From positions 106,103,767 through 106,167,766 of the forward strand of contig NC_089496.1 of assembly GCF_036850765.1 (NCBI RefSeq): DNA of 64,000 bases, written 5' to 3'. The notes beneath the pieces are model-generated. The model saw only the letters and a program-made list of their open reading frames with translations. It did no database searches and had not been told where the DNA came from. Source of the DNA: Saccopteryx bilineata. Its lineage: Eukaryota > Chordata > Mammalia > Chiroptera > Emballonuridae. Positions 1-11,760 of this stretch are shown here, one piece after another. The position numbers and the translations under genes are program-made. How positions within the stretch are numbered: the stretch's first letter is position 1; each line of letters starts with the position of its first letter.

Positions 1-1769
1 TCAAAACTTACCAGCAGAAAGAGACAAAGGTACTGAGGTCCCCGCCATCGAGTCAGAAAGGACCACCCTGGCATGCCGTGCCCGCTAGCCCGGGGGCTCT
101 GCAGACACACGGACAAGGAAGGTGGCCACTGTCTCAGCTCAGACATCCTCAAAGCTTCCCCTTTACAAGAACAGACGTGCAGAAGAAAACAGCCCTGACA
201 TCAAACGGCAGCCTTATAAGGCTTAGGTACTACTTGTTCTTAAAGGGGGAGGCGGGGGGGGGGCAGTACTCTGCACAATATAAAAGATGAAAGGTCTCTA
301 CCTCAAGAAATCCTGCCAGTATCAGGCTGGGAGACAAAAAAAGAAGAAGTCTGAGCAATGAAATGCACATCGGTGAAGGGGCTGAACCGCGGCCTGCTCC
401 TCCCAACCCCACCGTCAGGATGTCTTGCGGACAGACGTCAGGACTTAAGAACTCTCCCTGTCAGGATCACGGGGCCGTAACCACCGCTAATAGCTACCTC
501 TGCCACAGTAGCCTGACTGTTCCAGAAACTGGAGCCTGGCTCGCATTCCTGATGATCAGATGGAATAATGGCTAATGTTTCCAATATGGTAACCATTACA
601 AATTACATATTTAGGCACACCCCTCATATAATTTCGGTCTGTCTTTGAGAAGCATGGTGAGCAGCTAGCTCTTCAAGTCTGAAAGGAGACAATAAAAATG
701 TAAGAACAGTGTGGTGTTGCAGAGCACGCTCCTCGAAGAGGGGCCCCCACCCTGTTTTGCCAGCTCCCCTCTCCTTTTGATTCTGACATTTTAGGATGTT
801 AGTTATTGTTCTCCAAAAGGGAGAGAGGGAAACAGAGAGAGAACAGAAAGGCTGGTTTTCTCCCTGGTCACAATCCTTGCATCAGATTCTCATATTCACC
901 AGAGCACAATTCCCACCGGACCACTAGGATGCAGGTAGTGAACCAGTGCCGTCTGCCTAAAACTAGATATCCATCGCTTTGCCGGAGCAAGAACTTCACA
1001 CTTGAGCCCTCTGTTTGCAAAGCATGTCCCCAAGAGACAGGCCATGAGATGACCCAGTGCCCAAGACACAGAACCTGGTACTCCAAAGTTATGTCAAAGG
1101 GGCCCATACCCACCCTCACCCCCACCACACCCCACCCCCAGTCCAGTGCACAATGAGGAGCCCACGTGCTTGGCTGCCTGCTGATCCACGCCCGAGCCGC
1201 CTGCCTCCTAGAAACACGCCCGCCAGACATGGCAGAGGAAGCTGGCACTTCTCGGCCTCTTCAGGGCATCCTAGGTCACCCCGTTCTAGGGAACAGCCCA
1301 TCGTCCAAGAGCTGGCCATGCAGACCTCCACAGGCCACTGGGAATCTCTTTCTCGGTGGGGAGATTCTATACCCCAGTGTCACCCCAAGCAGGAGAGGAC
1401 TTTGGGGACAGGGAGTGGGCCTCCCAAGTTGTTGAAGGGATGAACAGGACTTGCCTGGCCTTTAGTAACACAATCTTTAAGGTCAAGGGTGGCCTTCCAG
1501 AGGTATCCAGTGTAAAAGGAACATAGATCAGACCGGATCTGAAAAACCTAACCCTCATCCTCAAAAACACCCCCCGTCCCTGATGACATCTCTCTTCACT
1601 GCACAGGCTGTGGTCACCACCTCTCTAATCACAAGCTCCTCCGGGTCCAACAGCTGTTCCCTGAGCCCTCCACGGAGACGGGAGCATCAGGGCCCGTCTC
1701 ATTTTGGTCCCCTCCCTGCTGGCTCTTCAGAAAAGGCAAGGCCAGGCTGGGAAGTTACAGGATAGGCTC

Positions 1770-1920
1770 AGAACAGACCTGAGTCCCAAAGGGGCCACTG
1801 ACAAATTGTGTGACCTGGGACAGGTCTTCTCATCAGGTCACGTTTCTTCACCTGCAAACCAGGAACAATAAGAAACGAGATCGTGCTCAGAAAGCACCCA
1901 CGTGGCACACGCATCAGGCA
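1770..1920 (+). repeat. MIR SINE relic
   Basis: The segment follows the core of the mammalian MIR element in sense orientation: a GTGTGACCTGGGACAGGTC stretch, then CTTCACCTGCAAACCAGGAA and a degraded tail. It is strongly diverged, as expected of an ancient repeat. Confidence 0.7.
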
Positions 1921-2639
1921 CCAGGAAGCTGAAACTGTCAGTCCCTGGTGACACGGACTCAGCTCGGAAGGCAGAAAAGCCACCTAGCCAGCTCTCCTCT
2001 ACACGGGAAGGGGAAGGTGTTAGAAAGAGGAACCTTCTGCGACAGTTCTAGAGCCTCGGCATCGAATTGAGTGCTGAATTACCTAGCGTCACCCTGTTTT
2101 CTGCGTGTGCGTGCATGTACTAAGAACAGGAATGCTTCCCGGAGGTCTTCTTGCCCCTCTGGGAACCATCATACCTGTCCTGTCCCTGTGGATGTGCTCA
2201 GAACTCCACCCCAGCAACCCTGGTCCTTTCCCTACACCCTCATCTTCCCCATCGCCACAGCTCCCCACCCCCTCCACATCAATGCCACTCAAGTCGCTGC
2301 TTGCAGGTTCACATTTCTACCTGCCCAAGGGAACGTGTTACCTGAATGTCTCCAGAGAGCCTTATCCAAAACAAGCAAGTGACCTTCAACCTCCTCCTCC
2401 TCCTCCTCTGGCCTCTTGCAGGAGTCGCACATAATACCCACCCAAGGTCCCAAGTGGCTCGAAGGCCCCTCTCGCCACAGATCCCATCAGTCCCCACATC
2501 CCCGCCCCTCTCATTCTGCCTCCGAAGCAGCTTTCCAAAGAGAGCACGGGCGAGTCTACGCCACACCTCCACCATCTCTCCAAATGACCTCTGCAAGCCC
2601 CCGTCGGCCAGCCCAAGGGTCCACCATGGCCCACCAGAG

Positions 2640-2725
2640 TGATCTGAAAAGGGAAGGGGAGGGGGGGAGGGGAGGAAGAAGGATGGAAGGAAGGAAAAAA
2701 GGAAGGAGAGAGAAAAGAAAGGGCA
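2640..2725. repeat. Purine-rich low-complexity tract (GGGGA/GGAAG)
   Basis: About 80 bp of almost pure A and G, including GGAGGGGGGGAGGGGAGG and GGAAGGAAGG stretches. It could form triplex or G-rich structures but has no repeat family signature. Confidence 0.8.
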
Positions 2726-2854
2726 CGGAGCCCCCACACTCTGACAGGTAAAACCCAGGAGCACCACTGCACTAAGGCCTTGGATGCTTCTGCCCCCCCA
2801 CCCCTGCCCCCCCATCACATACTGGGCTTGCCTCTACTTGCCTCTCCTGTTTGG

Positions 2855-3010
2855 ATACTCTGCCTGGCAAGCTCCTATTCAGCCTTCAAAGCCCAGCTCA
2901 AATCTCACCTCCTCTGTGAAAGTCCCTGAGTCCCATTAAGACAGACCGCACTGCTCCCATCTTCAAGGTGCCCTGGCTCTTGCCTCTGTATCCGGTCCAC
3001 GCACAGACAA
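2855..3010 (+). repeat. L2 LINE 3' relic
   Basis: Contains the L2 3'-end phrase TTCAAAGCCCAGCTCAAATC followed by TCACCTCCTCTGTGAAAGTC, which is widely spread in mammalian genomes. Degraded and partial. Confidence 0.6.
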
Positions 3011-5844
3011 ACCCAGGCTCCTGCCCACGCCTACCCACCTATTCCAACTGAGAGCTTCCAGAGGGGGGACGGGGCAGCGCTCTCGGACTTTAATTTTGCG
3101 TAAAGACCATCGGCACAGTTTGTTAAAACACTGGGTCCTGGGCGCCACTTCCAAAGATTCTGGGTTGGTAGGAGGTCCGGGAATCTGGATGTCCCCCAAG
3201 TTCCCAGCTAATGCCGATGGTGCTGGTCCAAGGGCCACGTGCTGAGAAGGTCAGCTCCGGTATCCAAGGACAAGAGTCTGTGACGAGCCACATCAACCTG
3301 GGCGGTCCCTACACATCGCTGAACCTCGGGGCCAGGTTTACAGAACAGGAAAACACCGACAGGCTAGCCTACTGCCGGTCAAGGTCACCCCAAGGACAAA
3401 ACCACAGGCTGCCTGGGAAGGCCTTTGCACACCCTCTACTGGGAATGGGGAGGGCACATCTGAGAGAAAGCACCGCTCACCTCAGCCGGGGCCCCTGTTA
3501 ATGCTAACTGATCAGCAGACTTTTTTTCCAACCACATGGGAACTTCAATTTGCATTCCTCTGACTTTAAAACACACGGTTTTCTTTCAAATGAACAAACC
3601 TGTCACATCAAATATATGTAAGTTACCTAAGTGGAGATTTCTGGAATGTTCCCAAATAGAACTAAACATCCAAGGATCTTATGAGAGTCGTCTATTAGCA
3701 GGACCCATGTACAACACCTGTTCGATCATTTTAGTAAGAAAATAGGCCTGTGGCTTGTTCAAGTGCATTCTATTTACCCATCCAACAAATTTGAGATACA
3801 TGATATCTGTGCATGGAGCATGGTAACCCCCACAGAATTCCCTTGAGAACAGGATCCCAGCAGGGCTCAGGGGTGACTTATCACAGCCCGACGGCATGCC
3901 TAGCATAACCCTGAACAACCCTAAACACCAAACCCCGGAGAGTGGGGGGCCAGGGGCCCTCACCTAGCTCCCAGGCTGCAGGACCTGGGTTATATAGCAA
4001 GTGGGGTACTCGGCCTGCTTTCTGGAGAGTGTGCCCCAAGCCGGCAGTCCGACCACATTCCAGAAGCAGGTTTTCAGAGACAGTCACCTTTGCGTACCTG
4101 GTGTTACCTGGGCCTCCCAGAGGCCGCGGCTGGGACCAGCTCGCCTCCCAGATGCTGACGCGAAGAGTCCGTAAAGGATGTGTACCTGGTGGACACATTT
4201 TCCCTATTAAGCCCCCAGAGGTCAGATTGACGTCCAAATCCTACTTGACATTTTCCCTAAGCCCAGGGAACAGGCCCCTCTCCGGTAAGAACTCTTTGAA
4301 TAAATGAGTACTTTGAAAGTAGCCCCAGGGACAAAAGAAAAGGGGGGGGTAAGATCCAGTCCAGGAGGGCAAGGATGCCTCCAGCGTTTTCAACGGGGGA
4401 CTGGGGGGGGGGGGCGTATTGTTCAGCAAGTTTACTTAAAGGGCTCAGCCTTTCTCCGCTCAGCAGGACCCAGCGCCAACACTCGCCTGGCCTGCAGACA
4501 CGTTCCGACTGGTCCCCCCACCACCACCAGCATCCCAGCCATTTGCAAATGAAGGGACAGCAGCTGGACGCTGGGAAACAGATGGCCCTCCTCATTTGAA
4601 TGGGTTAGATCTGGCAGCTCTGGCCTCTGCGAGGAGTTTGAGTTCGGGGCTGGCTGCGCGGAGCTCTGCTCGGGCCGGAGGCCCCGGGTTGCAGCCCGAG
4701 GGGTCTCTCAGCTGGAGTGACCTCTTGGAGAGTCTTCCCTGAATCGAAGTTGGGCGGGCAGAGTGGACACAGCCCCAGCTGGCTTTGCCCCGCTGGGCCC
4801 CAAGAGGCCACAGGGATCGCTTTTCTTTCTCCTGGTGAGTTGCAGAGAAAAGAAAAATTCCCCCTGGGGGGATCCTGAGCCAGAGGACCACAACCGCATT
4901 AATTCAGGAAATTCCAAGTCAAGATAGGCACCGCCAGGGTTAACCTTTCTCCCCTGCCCTAAGCCTCATATTTGCATAGAGGTAAAAGCTTCAAGAAACA
5001 AAACAAACTTTGAAGAGCCCCTCGCTGCTCTCCGCTCTCCTCAGAGCCCCTTTCAAAACCTGTCCAGTCCGAGGGGCACTGATCTAGAAGGGCTGGGGGG
5101 GGGGCTTCCTGTGGACAGGGCGAGCCTGGCCGTTCTTAAACCAAGACGGTGCCCGCCTCTCCAGGGAGAGGGGTGCCCCCAGGCAAGGCTTCCCAGAACA
5201 GACTGAATCACTGCCCAACCCAGGTCCACCTGGCTTCCCTCCCCCCACCCTGCCTTCGGGCCACCTCCCTGAGTCCTCCCCGGCCTGACTAGAAGCTGCA
5301 GGCCCAGCAAAGAGTCTGTCAAGGAGCAGGCTGGAATGGCTCATGCAAGGGCGGGCCGCCCGTGCCCACCTCCTCACCTGCCATGCCTTTAACAGTGGAT
5401 ACCTCTCCGTCACAAGTGACAGTGGACAGCAGAGAGGCCAGGCCCTGGGCATTTCCCAAACTGGGCACAGAGGTCAACCTAGGTGGCACGTCTCACTGGT
5501 GCAGACTAAGGCTGATGCGATGTGGTGGGTCTGCTGAAGAGTCACGGTGGGTGTGCCCACCACCTGGAACACCAGCCTCGTGGGAGCTCCCAGAGGAACA
5601 GGGCGCACAGACCCCCAGCCTGACCCGGCCTTCTCCTTCAGGCTTCTCTCAAGCCCCTCCCCTTGTTCCAGAACACTGGCTCCCCTGAGGGCCCCCCATT
5701 CCCTGCCACACACCATGCTCCACCTCCCAAGCACCTCCACCTGGGACTGCAACAGCCCTGCCGCCTGCCGTTCTGTGACCGATGCCTGTGTCCCCCCAGC
5801 CCAACAGGCCTGAGACCGCTTTCTGTCTGTCATTCATCCCCCAC

Positions 5845-5885
5845 CCCCTAGAACCTGGCACATAGTAGGTTCTCAAAAAACTCAT
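5845..5885 (+). repeat. L2/MIR 3' tail fragment
   Basis: GAACCTGGCACATAGTAGG followed by TTCTCA matches the shared 3' tail of L2 and MIR (GCCTGGCACATAGTAGG). Too short to assign. Confidence 0.55.
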
Positions 5886-6624
5886 CTGGCGAAACAAACT
5901 CAAAGAAGCCACAGTCGTTATTCTGCGATCTCTTCTCTCTGCCAAACTATAGAAAATGGCCCCTTCTCCCCTGAGGACACCCTTCCTGGCCAAGGCTCGA
6001 GGACATGTGGGTGTCGCTGCTTCTGCCCTTTCCGTCTTGATTTTTTTTTGGGGGGGGAGCCTGATCCAGTCGCAAATCACAGAGGGTCACAGCTTGATGT
6101 GGCATCAGAGTGACAACCAAAAGGGCCAACAGCATGTAGGAGGGCCCAGGGCAAACCTCCAGAAGCTCCTGCGATTGGGAAACACAGGAGGACCACCTGC
6201 TCCTGCTCCCCGAGGTGTCTTGTGAGCGAGTGGCTAGTCCTTCTGGCCCTGAACTCCTGCCATGTGGCTTAGCCTGGGTCACGAACGGGGCAGGAGCAGT
6301 CTCCCTCCTGTCTCCTGGGCAGCAGAGAGGACCAGCTTTTTCCCAATCAGCTTCATGCCACGAGAGGCCATTCGAGAAGAATCACGGAGTCATTATTATT
6401 GGAACGTCTGCATTGCCTGTGACCATTTTTCAGATAGCTGTAGGGGGGCCATGGGGCTATGCAGGGGAAGGGACAGATTTAAGAAAGAGAGGGCCATAAC
6501 CCCCCTACCCCCAGACTCAGGAAAGAGAAAGAGTCAACTGGGAAATGTTTGTTGCCCTAAGAAATTCACCCAAAGGCCCGAGCCCACACTCACTAACTGT
6601 GGCGTCTTAAAGGAACCATTTCAT

Positions 6625-6780
6625 CTCCAATCAGTCTCAGTTACCTCATCCATAAAATGGAACTAGAAATACCTGGAGTCGACTGGATTATTACAACTGG
6701 ACATGATGTATGTCCAAGGACCCAGCCCAGTCCCTGACACATGGCACACACTTAATAAATGGTAATGAGAGTTACTGTGC
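6625..6780 (+). repeat. MIR SINE relic
   Basis: Sense MIR: GTTACCTCATCCATAAAATGG in the core and CACACTTAATAAATGG in the tail, with degraded sequence between. Confidence 0.75.
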
Positions 6781-7554
6781 CCAGTCGTCCTCATCCTCGC
6801 AGGGAATGGGCTAAAGGAACATGACCCCCCATACTGACCACCCCACTTGCATCCCTGCCCTCCCCCATTCTGTCCAGTAAGTAACCCCATGGGGCGTAGC
6901 ATCCAAATGATGGCCCAGCCCCGCCCCCCGGAGTACTGTGTGTGGGTTCTGGAACAATTTCTTGACTTCCCTTTCATGCAGACTGGAAGCCTAGCTCTCT
7001 GTGAGCCGAGAAACGGCCAGCAGGCTGGCCAGGGGAAACCACTCCAAACAAACATGGTGGGGATGACTGCCACATGCCATGGGCTCCTCTCACTGGCCAG
7101 GACCAACGCAGAGAACGCCACATCCACCTCACCCCCAGCCAATCCCGTAACCTCCTCTGCACAAGCTTCCCAGGGCCTGAGGACAGTCTGTGGGGTGCCT
7201 CAGACTGAATGCCCTCTCCTTGCCAAAATACACTGCCTCTCAAGATTGTGTGTCCCACTGTTATTGTATAGATGCAACTGACCCTCTTAGCGGGGGGAGG
7301 AACATGTCAACCCTGAACCATGTGGACTGCAGGCTGCAGGCCGGTCACATTTTTAAATTTCAGACTTGTAAACGCCCAAGATGATAAAAAGGGTTGGACA
7401 AACTGAAGGTCTAGAGCTCCTTTCTATTTCAATGAACGTAAATGCAGATTTATCACTGTATTCTGTAGGGTAAACATCCTGGAAAGGTTGGTTTTAATTC
7501 CTATTATCAGGTTTTTACCTTGACAAGGAAATGGGGTGGGGCAGAGCGGAAATG

Positions 7555-7775
7555 ATCACTTACTGAGCACACACACCACGGGCCAGGGCCTTCTATCCCA
7601 TTTACATTTAATCTTCATAGCCCCCATTCAAGACAGATATTATCAGCCTCGTTTTCGATAAAGAAAGGGAGGCTCGGAGAGGTTATGGGACTTGTCCAAG
7701 GTCACAGCACCCAGAGACTGAAAAGATTCAAACCGGACCTGCCCAGAGCCAGAGGCCAAGTCCCTTCTGTGCAGC
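7555..7775 (-). repeat. MIR SINE relic, antisense
   Basis: Reads as the complement of MIR: TTACTGAGCAC at the start, then a CCATTTACATTTAATC region, GGCTCGGAGAGGTTATGGG and CCAAGGTCACAGCACCCAG, the complement of the CTGTGTGACCTTGG core. Confidence 0.8.
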
Positions 7776-8554
7776 TCATGTCCCCAGAAAGCATATTGCA
7801 TGCCATTAAAAATGACTGTATTCATTTATATATATATTTTAATGTCAGATGCAGAATTTAGGTTAATTGTATACAGGATTCTTGGTCTTTTTTAAATTTT
7901 AAACATTTATAACATTTTAGGATATAGATTCAGTTCTCTTTCAAGGCAAGGAGTTGTATAAATCGTACCAAGAAATACATCCGTCGTCCTCATTCTGAAT
8001 CTATCTGTATCTCCTCGCAGGCTATCTTTTGACCTCCTCACAAAACGTGTTCACCATAACCTGAAATTCGATTATATTTCTGCATTCTGCTCAGACACGA
8101 CTTGGGGATTTACCCTTCTTCCGTTGGACAACCAGTTACAGGAAAGAGTATGCCACTGCGTGGCTCCCTGACTCAGTCGAGTCAAAAAGAATCTGAAGTT
8201 TTTAATACTCAGTTCATATGAAATGGCAGAAGTCCAGGATGGGGCATAGTCACCTACAGTCTTCCAAAGTGGGGTGAAGGGTGGCAGCACCCTCCCAACG
8301 TGTGAGAACTCTGTCACGATGCAAGTTCCCAGAACCACAATTACTGAGGACCTAGAATGTGCCTATTTTACTTGACAGGCAGTCTTCACAGATGGCCTCG
8401 GTCTGCCCCAATAATTAAATATCCTTCTGCATGAATATATAAAGAGTAAAAGCTTGAAGTTAACAGAAACGGGGGGCAGAGAAAGTTTGCAAACACCACG
8501 TGCCACTGGTGAGGCTACCAGTTGGGTTTCCTATCATGCCCTAAAAAGGGATAG

Positions 8555-8609
8555 TGACAGATCAAGGGGGGAGGGGAGAAAGAAAGAAAGAAGGGAGGGA
8601 GGGAGAGGG

Positions 8610-8641
<32 letters not shown>
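8555..8641. repeat. (GA)n/(GGGA)n microsatellite
   Basis: A purine tract that starts as GGGGAGAAAG and ends in about eleven GA dinucleotides. Length variation between individuals is likely. Confidence 0.9.
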
Positions 8642-8642
<1 letters not shown>

Positions 8643-9059
8643 TGACCTTGGAGAAAGTACCCTTTGTTAATTTCAGAAGGAGCCATCTTCAAGACATGCT
8701 GGACTATCAGCAGAGAAGTGCCCAGCAGCTCGACCAAGCAGACTTCGTTAGAGAACTCAGCCTCAGGCTCCCTTTCTACCTTCTTCTGCGATCCCCTAAT
8801 CCAGGGGTAGTCAACCTTTTTATACCTACCACCCACTTTTGTATCTCTCTTAGTAGTAAGATTTTCTAACGACCCACCGGTTCCACAGTAATGGTGATTT
8901 ATAAAGTAGGGAAGTAACTTTACTTTATAAAATTTATAAAGCAGAGTTACAACAAGTTAAAGCATATAATAATAATAATTACTTACCAAGTACTTTATGT
9001 CAGATTTTCGCTAAGTTTGGCAGAGTAAATCTTTATAAAACAACTTACTATAGTTAAAT

Positions 9060-9237
9060 CTTTTTTTTTTAATTTTTTTATTTATTCATTTTTAGAGAGA
9101 GAGGAGAGAGAGAAGGGGGAAGGAGCAGGAAGCATCAACTCCCATATGTGCCTTGACCAGGCAAGCCCGGGGTTTTGAACCGGCAACCTCAGCATTCCAG
9201 GTCGACACTTTATCCACTGCGCCACCACAGGTCAGGC
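9060..9237 (-). mobile_element. Ves-type tRNA-derived SINE nested in the hAT element
   Basis: On the minus strand it begins with CTGACCTGTGGTGGCGCAGT, the tRNA-like A-box region, then a GGTTCAAAACC B-box region, CTTGGTCAAGGCACA-like middle, a CT-rich stretch and an A-rich tail (T tract at 9061-9080). A 7-bp duplication, TAAATCT, lies at 9055-9061 and 9238-9244. It therefore inserted after the transposon did. Confidence 0.85.
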
Positions 9238-9301
9238 TAAATCTATCTTTTTATTTATACTTTGGTTGCTCCGCTACCACCCACCATGAAAGGTGGAACG
9301 C

Positions 9302-9316
9302 CCACTAGGGGGCGGT
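9302..9316 (+). promoter_or_regulatory. CTCF-like motif at the right end of the hAT element
   Basis: CCACTAGGGGGCGGT agrees at all 15 positions with the consensus CCASYAGRKGGCRSY. It belongs to the transposon sequence close to its terminal repeat, so every full copy may carry a site. Occupancy is unproven. Confidence 0.5.
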
Positions 9317-11149
9317 AGGGACCAGGTTGACTCCCACTGCCCTAATCCATCAAAGCCAGAGCTATACCTGGCTGGTCACTCTTCCTGGTTTACCTAGATA
9401 AGCAGAAGGAAGTGGCTAGTTCATGGAGACTCTAAGGATGCCAGGAAGCCTTAAGCCTTCCCATGAAGATAAATGTTTTCCGCAACACAGAACACGTGTT
9501 ACACATAGCATTAAAAACCCAAGTTCAAGAGCCCCTACTCAGGTCAAAGCTGAGTTCTTAGTGGTCTGTTCATCTTGGATATAATGATCAGAAAGAAACC
9601 CATGTCTTCAGCTAAGGCCAAACTTTCAGCCCTTTATATAACAGCCTGATATAACCTTCAACACTGTCACCAAAAGTTAAAAGAAACTACACTAAAAAAG
9701 GCAAGACAGAGAGAAAGAGGTAGGGTAGGGGGTGGCTTGGTTAGCAACATCAAGCACTGCCATGCCAGGGAAGCTGGAAATGCAGAGCCATCTGTAAACT
9801 TCACCTGGATATGTTGTAGCAAAAGGATGAAAAGAATGTAAAACCTAAGGTTAACATCACCCCTCAAGGAGAGCACAACAATAACGAGGACCATTATGCA
9901 CAGCCACAGAGAACCCACTGGATCAAAGCCGTGTGGGGCAGAGTCTAAAATACCTTCAGCACGTCATTCCTGAACCGCCTGCCAAGACACAGCACCTTGC
10001 TAAGAATCCAACCAGTACTGCGGGAAGCAGCACACCTACCTACTGCACTTCCTCCCTGACACACCGGCACCCCAAAATCTATTTCCCACATTTTCCTTTA
10101 AAGGCTAAAATCAGACAGCGGAAATGGAAATGTAAAACGAAGCCACAGTCTGATTCAAGGGGGTGGTAGCCATTTAACAATTACCCTGGATAAACAAATA
10201 CCCAAACAGACTGCACAAGCCAGGGCTACCAGATACATTTTATGGAGAATGTGAACATGAAAGAAAACTTTGCCTGTTTAAACACCACCTCAGTTATTTC
10301 CTAACCATGTAATTATTCATTAAGTCTAATACTGGCGACATCTCAGATTGGGTTGCTCTGGTTATTTGAATTCTCACTCTTAACTGGGTCAGGAAAACTT
10401 GGAAGTCCTTAATTTATAGCCTACTGGGGCAAGGGGTGGGGGGTGGGGGGCTGGTCCCATAGTAGGTACTCGTGTTTTATCTGGTTAAAAATAAACAGGC
10501 AAAACACCCACACACTGAAGTCGGGTCACAGGGAACCAGTATAGAAAACACACAAATACCAGTTCCCCGGGCTTGCCAAATTTTTGCTGTAGAAGTAATA
10601 TTAAACACAGCTCTTTGTCTCCGAATTGTGAAATACTTTATATACTAATAGAGAATGTGTACCTCATTGTGTATTTAACTGCATAAGCCTGCATTTGGTT
10701 TAATTGACCAAGAATAAGTCCTTGTTCCTAAGCTAACTATCAAGTTACAGTCAACTCTTAAATATTAACACTCACACTGAGGAACAAAGATGCAGATAAT
10801 ACAAAACAGAAGATTATTTTAAATCATTCACTCCTGGTATGCGGATATATTCTTTTTTTTTCTTTCTTCCTTTTCTTTTCTTTTGACTTACGATTAAATG
10901 CGTATGGCTGATTGTAGAGCATTTAGATACCCTCACAAAAGACGAGCACCATACTGGGATGATCTGGGAGCTGGGTGGGGGTGGGAGGGGCGGCCCTGTG
11001 TGGATTCCTCACTGAACTTCTCCACTAATGGACTCTGGACCAACGTGAGTTGAGGACAGCATCACCTCTTAGAAGGGTGACAAAGAAGTGGTTTAAAAAC
11101 AAAATAAAACATGCAAACGACTTTCTTCCCAGGTTGTTGCTTTTCAGAA

Positions 11150-11480
11150 CCATACTTTGTGGAGGGTGAGAAAGTAATTGAAGGTTTGGGCTTGGAAAAG
11201 CCCTTTTATTTTAGCTCCTACTGGGCTGGTGTAAACAAAGATGTCATTAATGTCAACAATGACTTAATTAACCCGGAGTAGGTGACAAAGTCAGGAAGAA
11301 CTTGAAAGCAAGAGTTGCCTCCTCCCAGGGTAATCAAGCTTGGACTATCCTTTAAATAATTAGAATATTAATCAACGGAACAGTACTTGGCATTGAGGAC
11401 TGTCCTCCATTGCCTTAAAAACTGAATTTTATACCCTCCAGCTGGTCCCCTCCAATGAATGACCAATTGAAAATATGCAT
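11150..11480. promoter_or_regulatory. Candidate conserved intron 2 enhancer with FOX and homeobox motifs
   Basis: Unique, repeat-free sequence dense in developmental factor words: GTAAACAAAG at 11231-11240 (forkhead), TGTCATTAATGTCA, CTTAATTAAC (homeodomain), two ATTAAT words and TCCTTTAAATAATTAG. This texture is typical of conserved enhancers. No conservation could be measured, so the call rests on composition alone. Confidence 0.35.
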
Positions 11481-11589
11481 TTTTAATATGGAACATTAAC
11501 AATTAAAATCTTGCAGAGATGGTTTCTTCTTAAATCAGTTGAGTAGACCCAACCCTACTGTGACCACTTCAGAAAGTGTCCAGAAGACA

Positions 11590-11760
11590 GATGATATGAT
11601 ATGATGATACATATGATATGATACATGATATGATATGATGATATATGATATGATATATGATATATGATGGTATATGATATGATATGATATATGATATGAT
11701 ATATGATGGTATATGATATGATATGATATGATATCATGATATATGATATTGTATAAGATC
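11590..11760. repeat. (GATAT)n pentanucleotide microsatellite with ATATGATGGT variants
   Basis: About 165 bp of GATAT and GATATAT units, broken by two similar ATATGATGGTATATGATATG blocks that imply expansion of a higher-order unit. The tract can pair with itself because GATATC and ATATAT are near-palindromic. It is likely polymorphic. Confidence 0.9.

Larger units (their letters stand above)
8802..9339. mobile_element. Non-autonomous hAT DNA transposon with perfect 8-bp target duplication
   Basis: Terminal inverted repeats are visible: CAGGGGTAGTCAACCT at 8802-8817, and CAGTGGGAGTCAACCT when the right end (9324-9339) is reverse-complemented. The flanks carry an exact 8-bp duplication, CCCTAATC, at 8794-8801 and 9340-9347, the size made by hAT transposases. 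About 360 bp of element remain once the nested SINE at about 9060-9237 is removed. The AT-rich interior shows no transposase reading frame, so the element is a MITE mobilised in trans. The exact duplication and well-kept termini suggest a relatively recent insertion compared with the older relics around it. The family name is not known to me. Confidence 0.85.
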
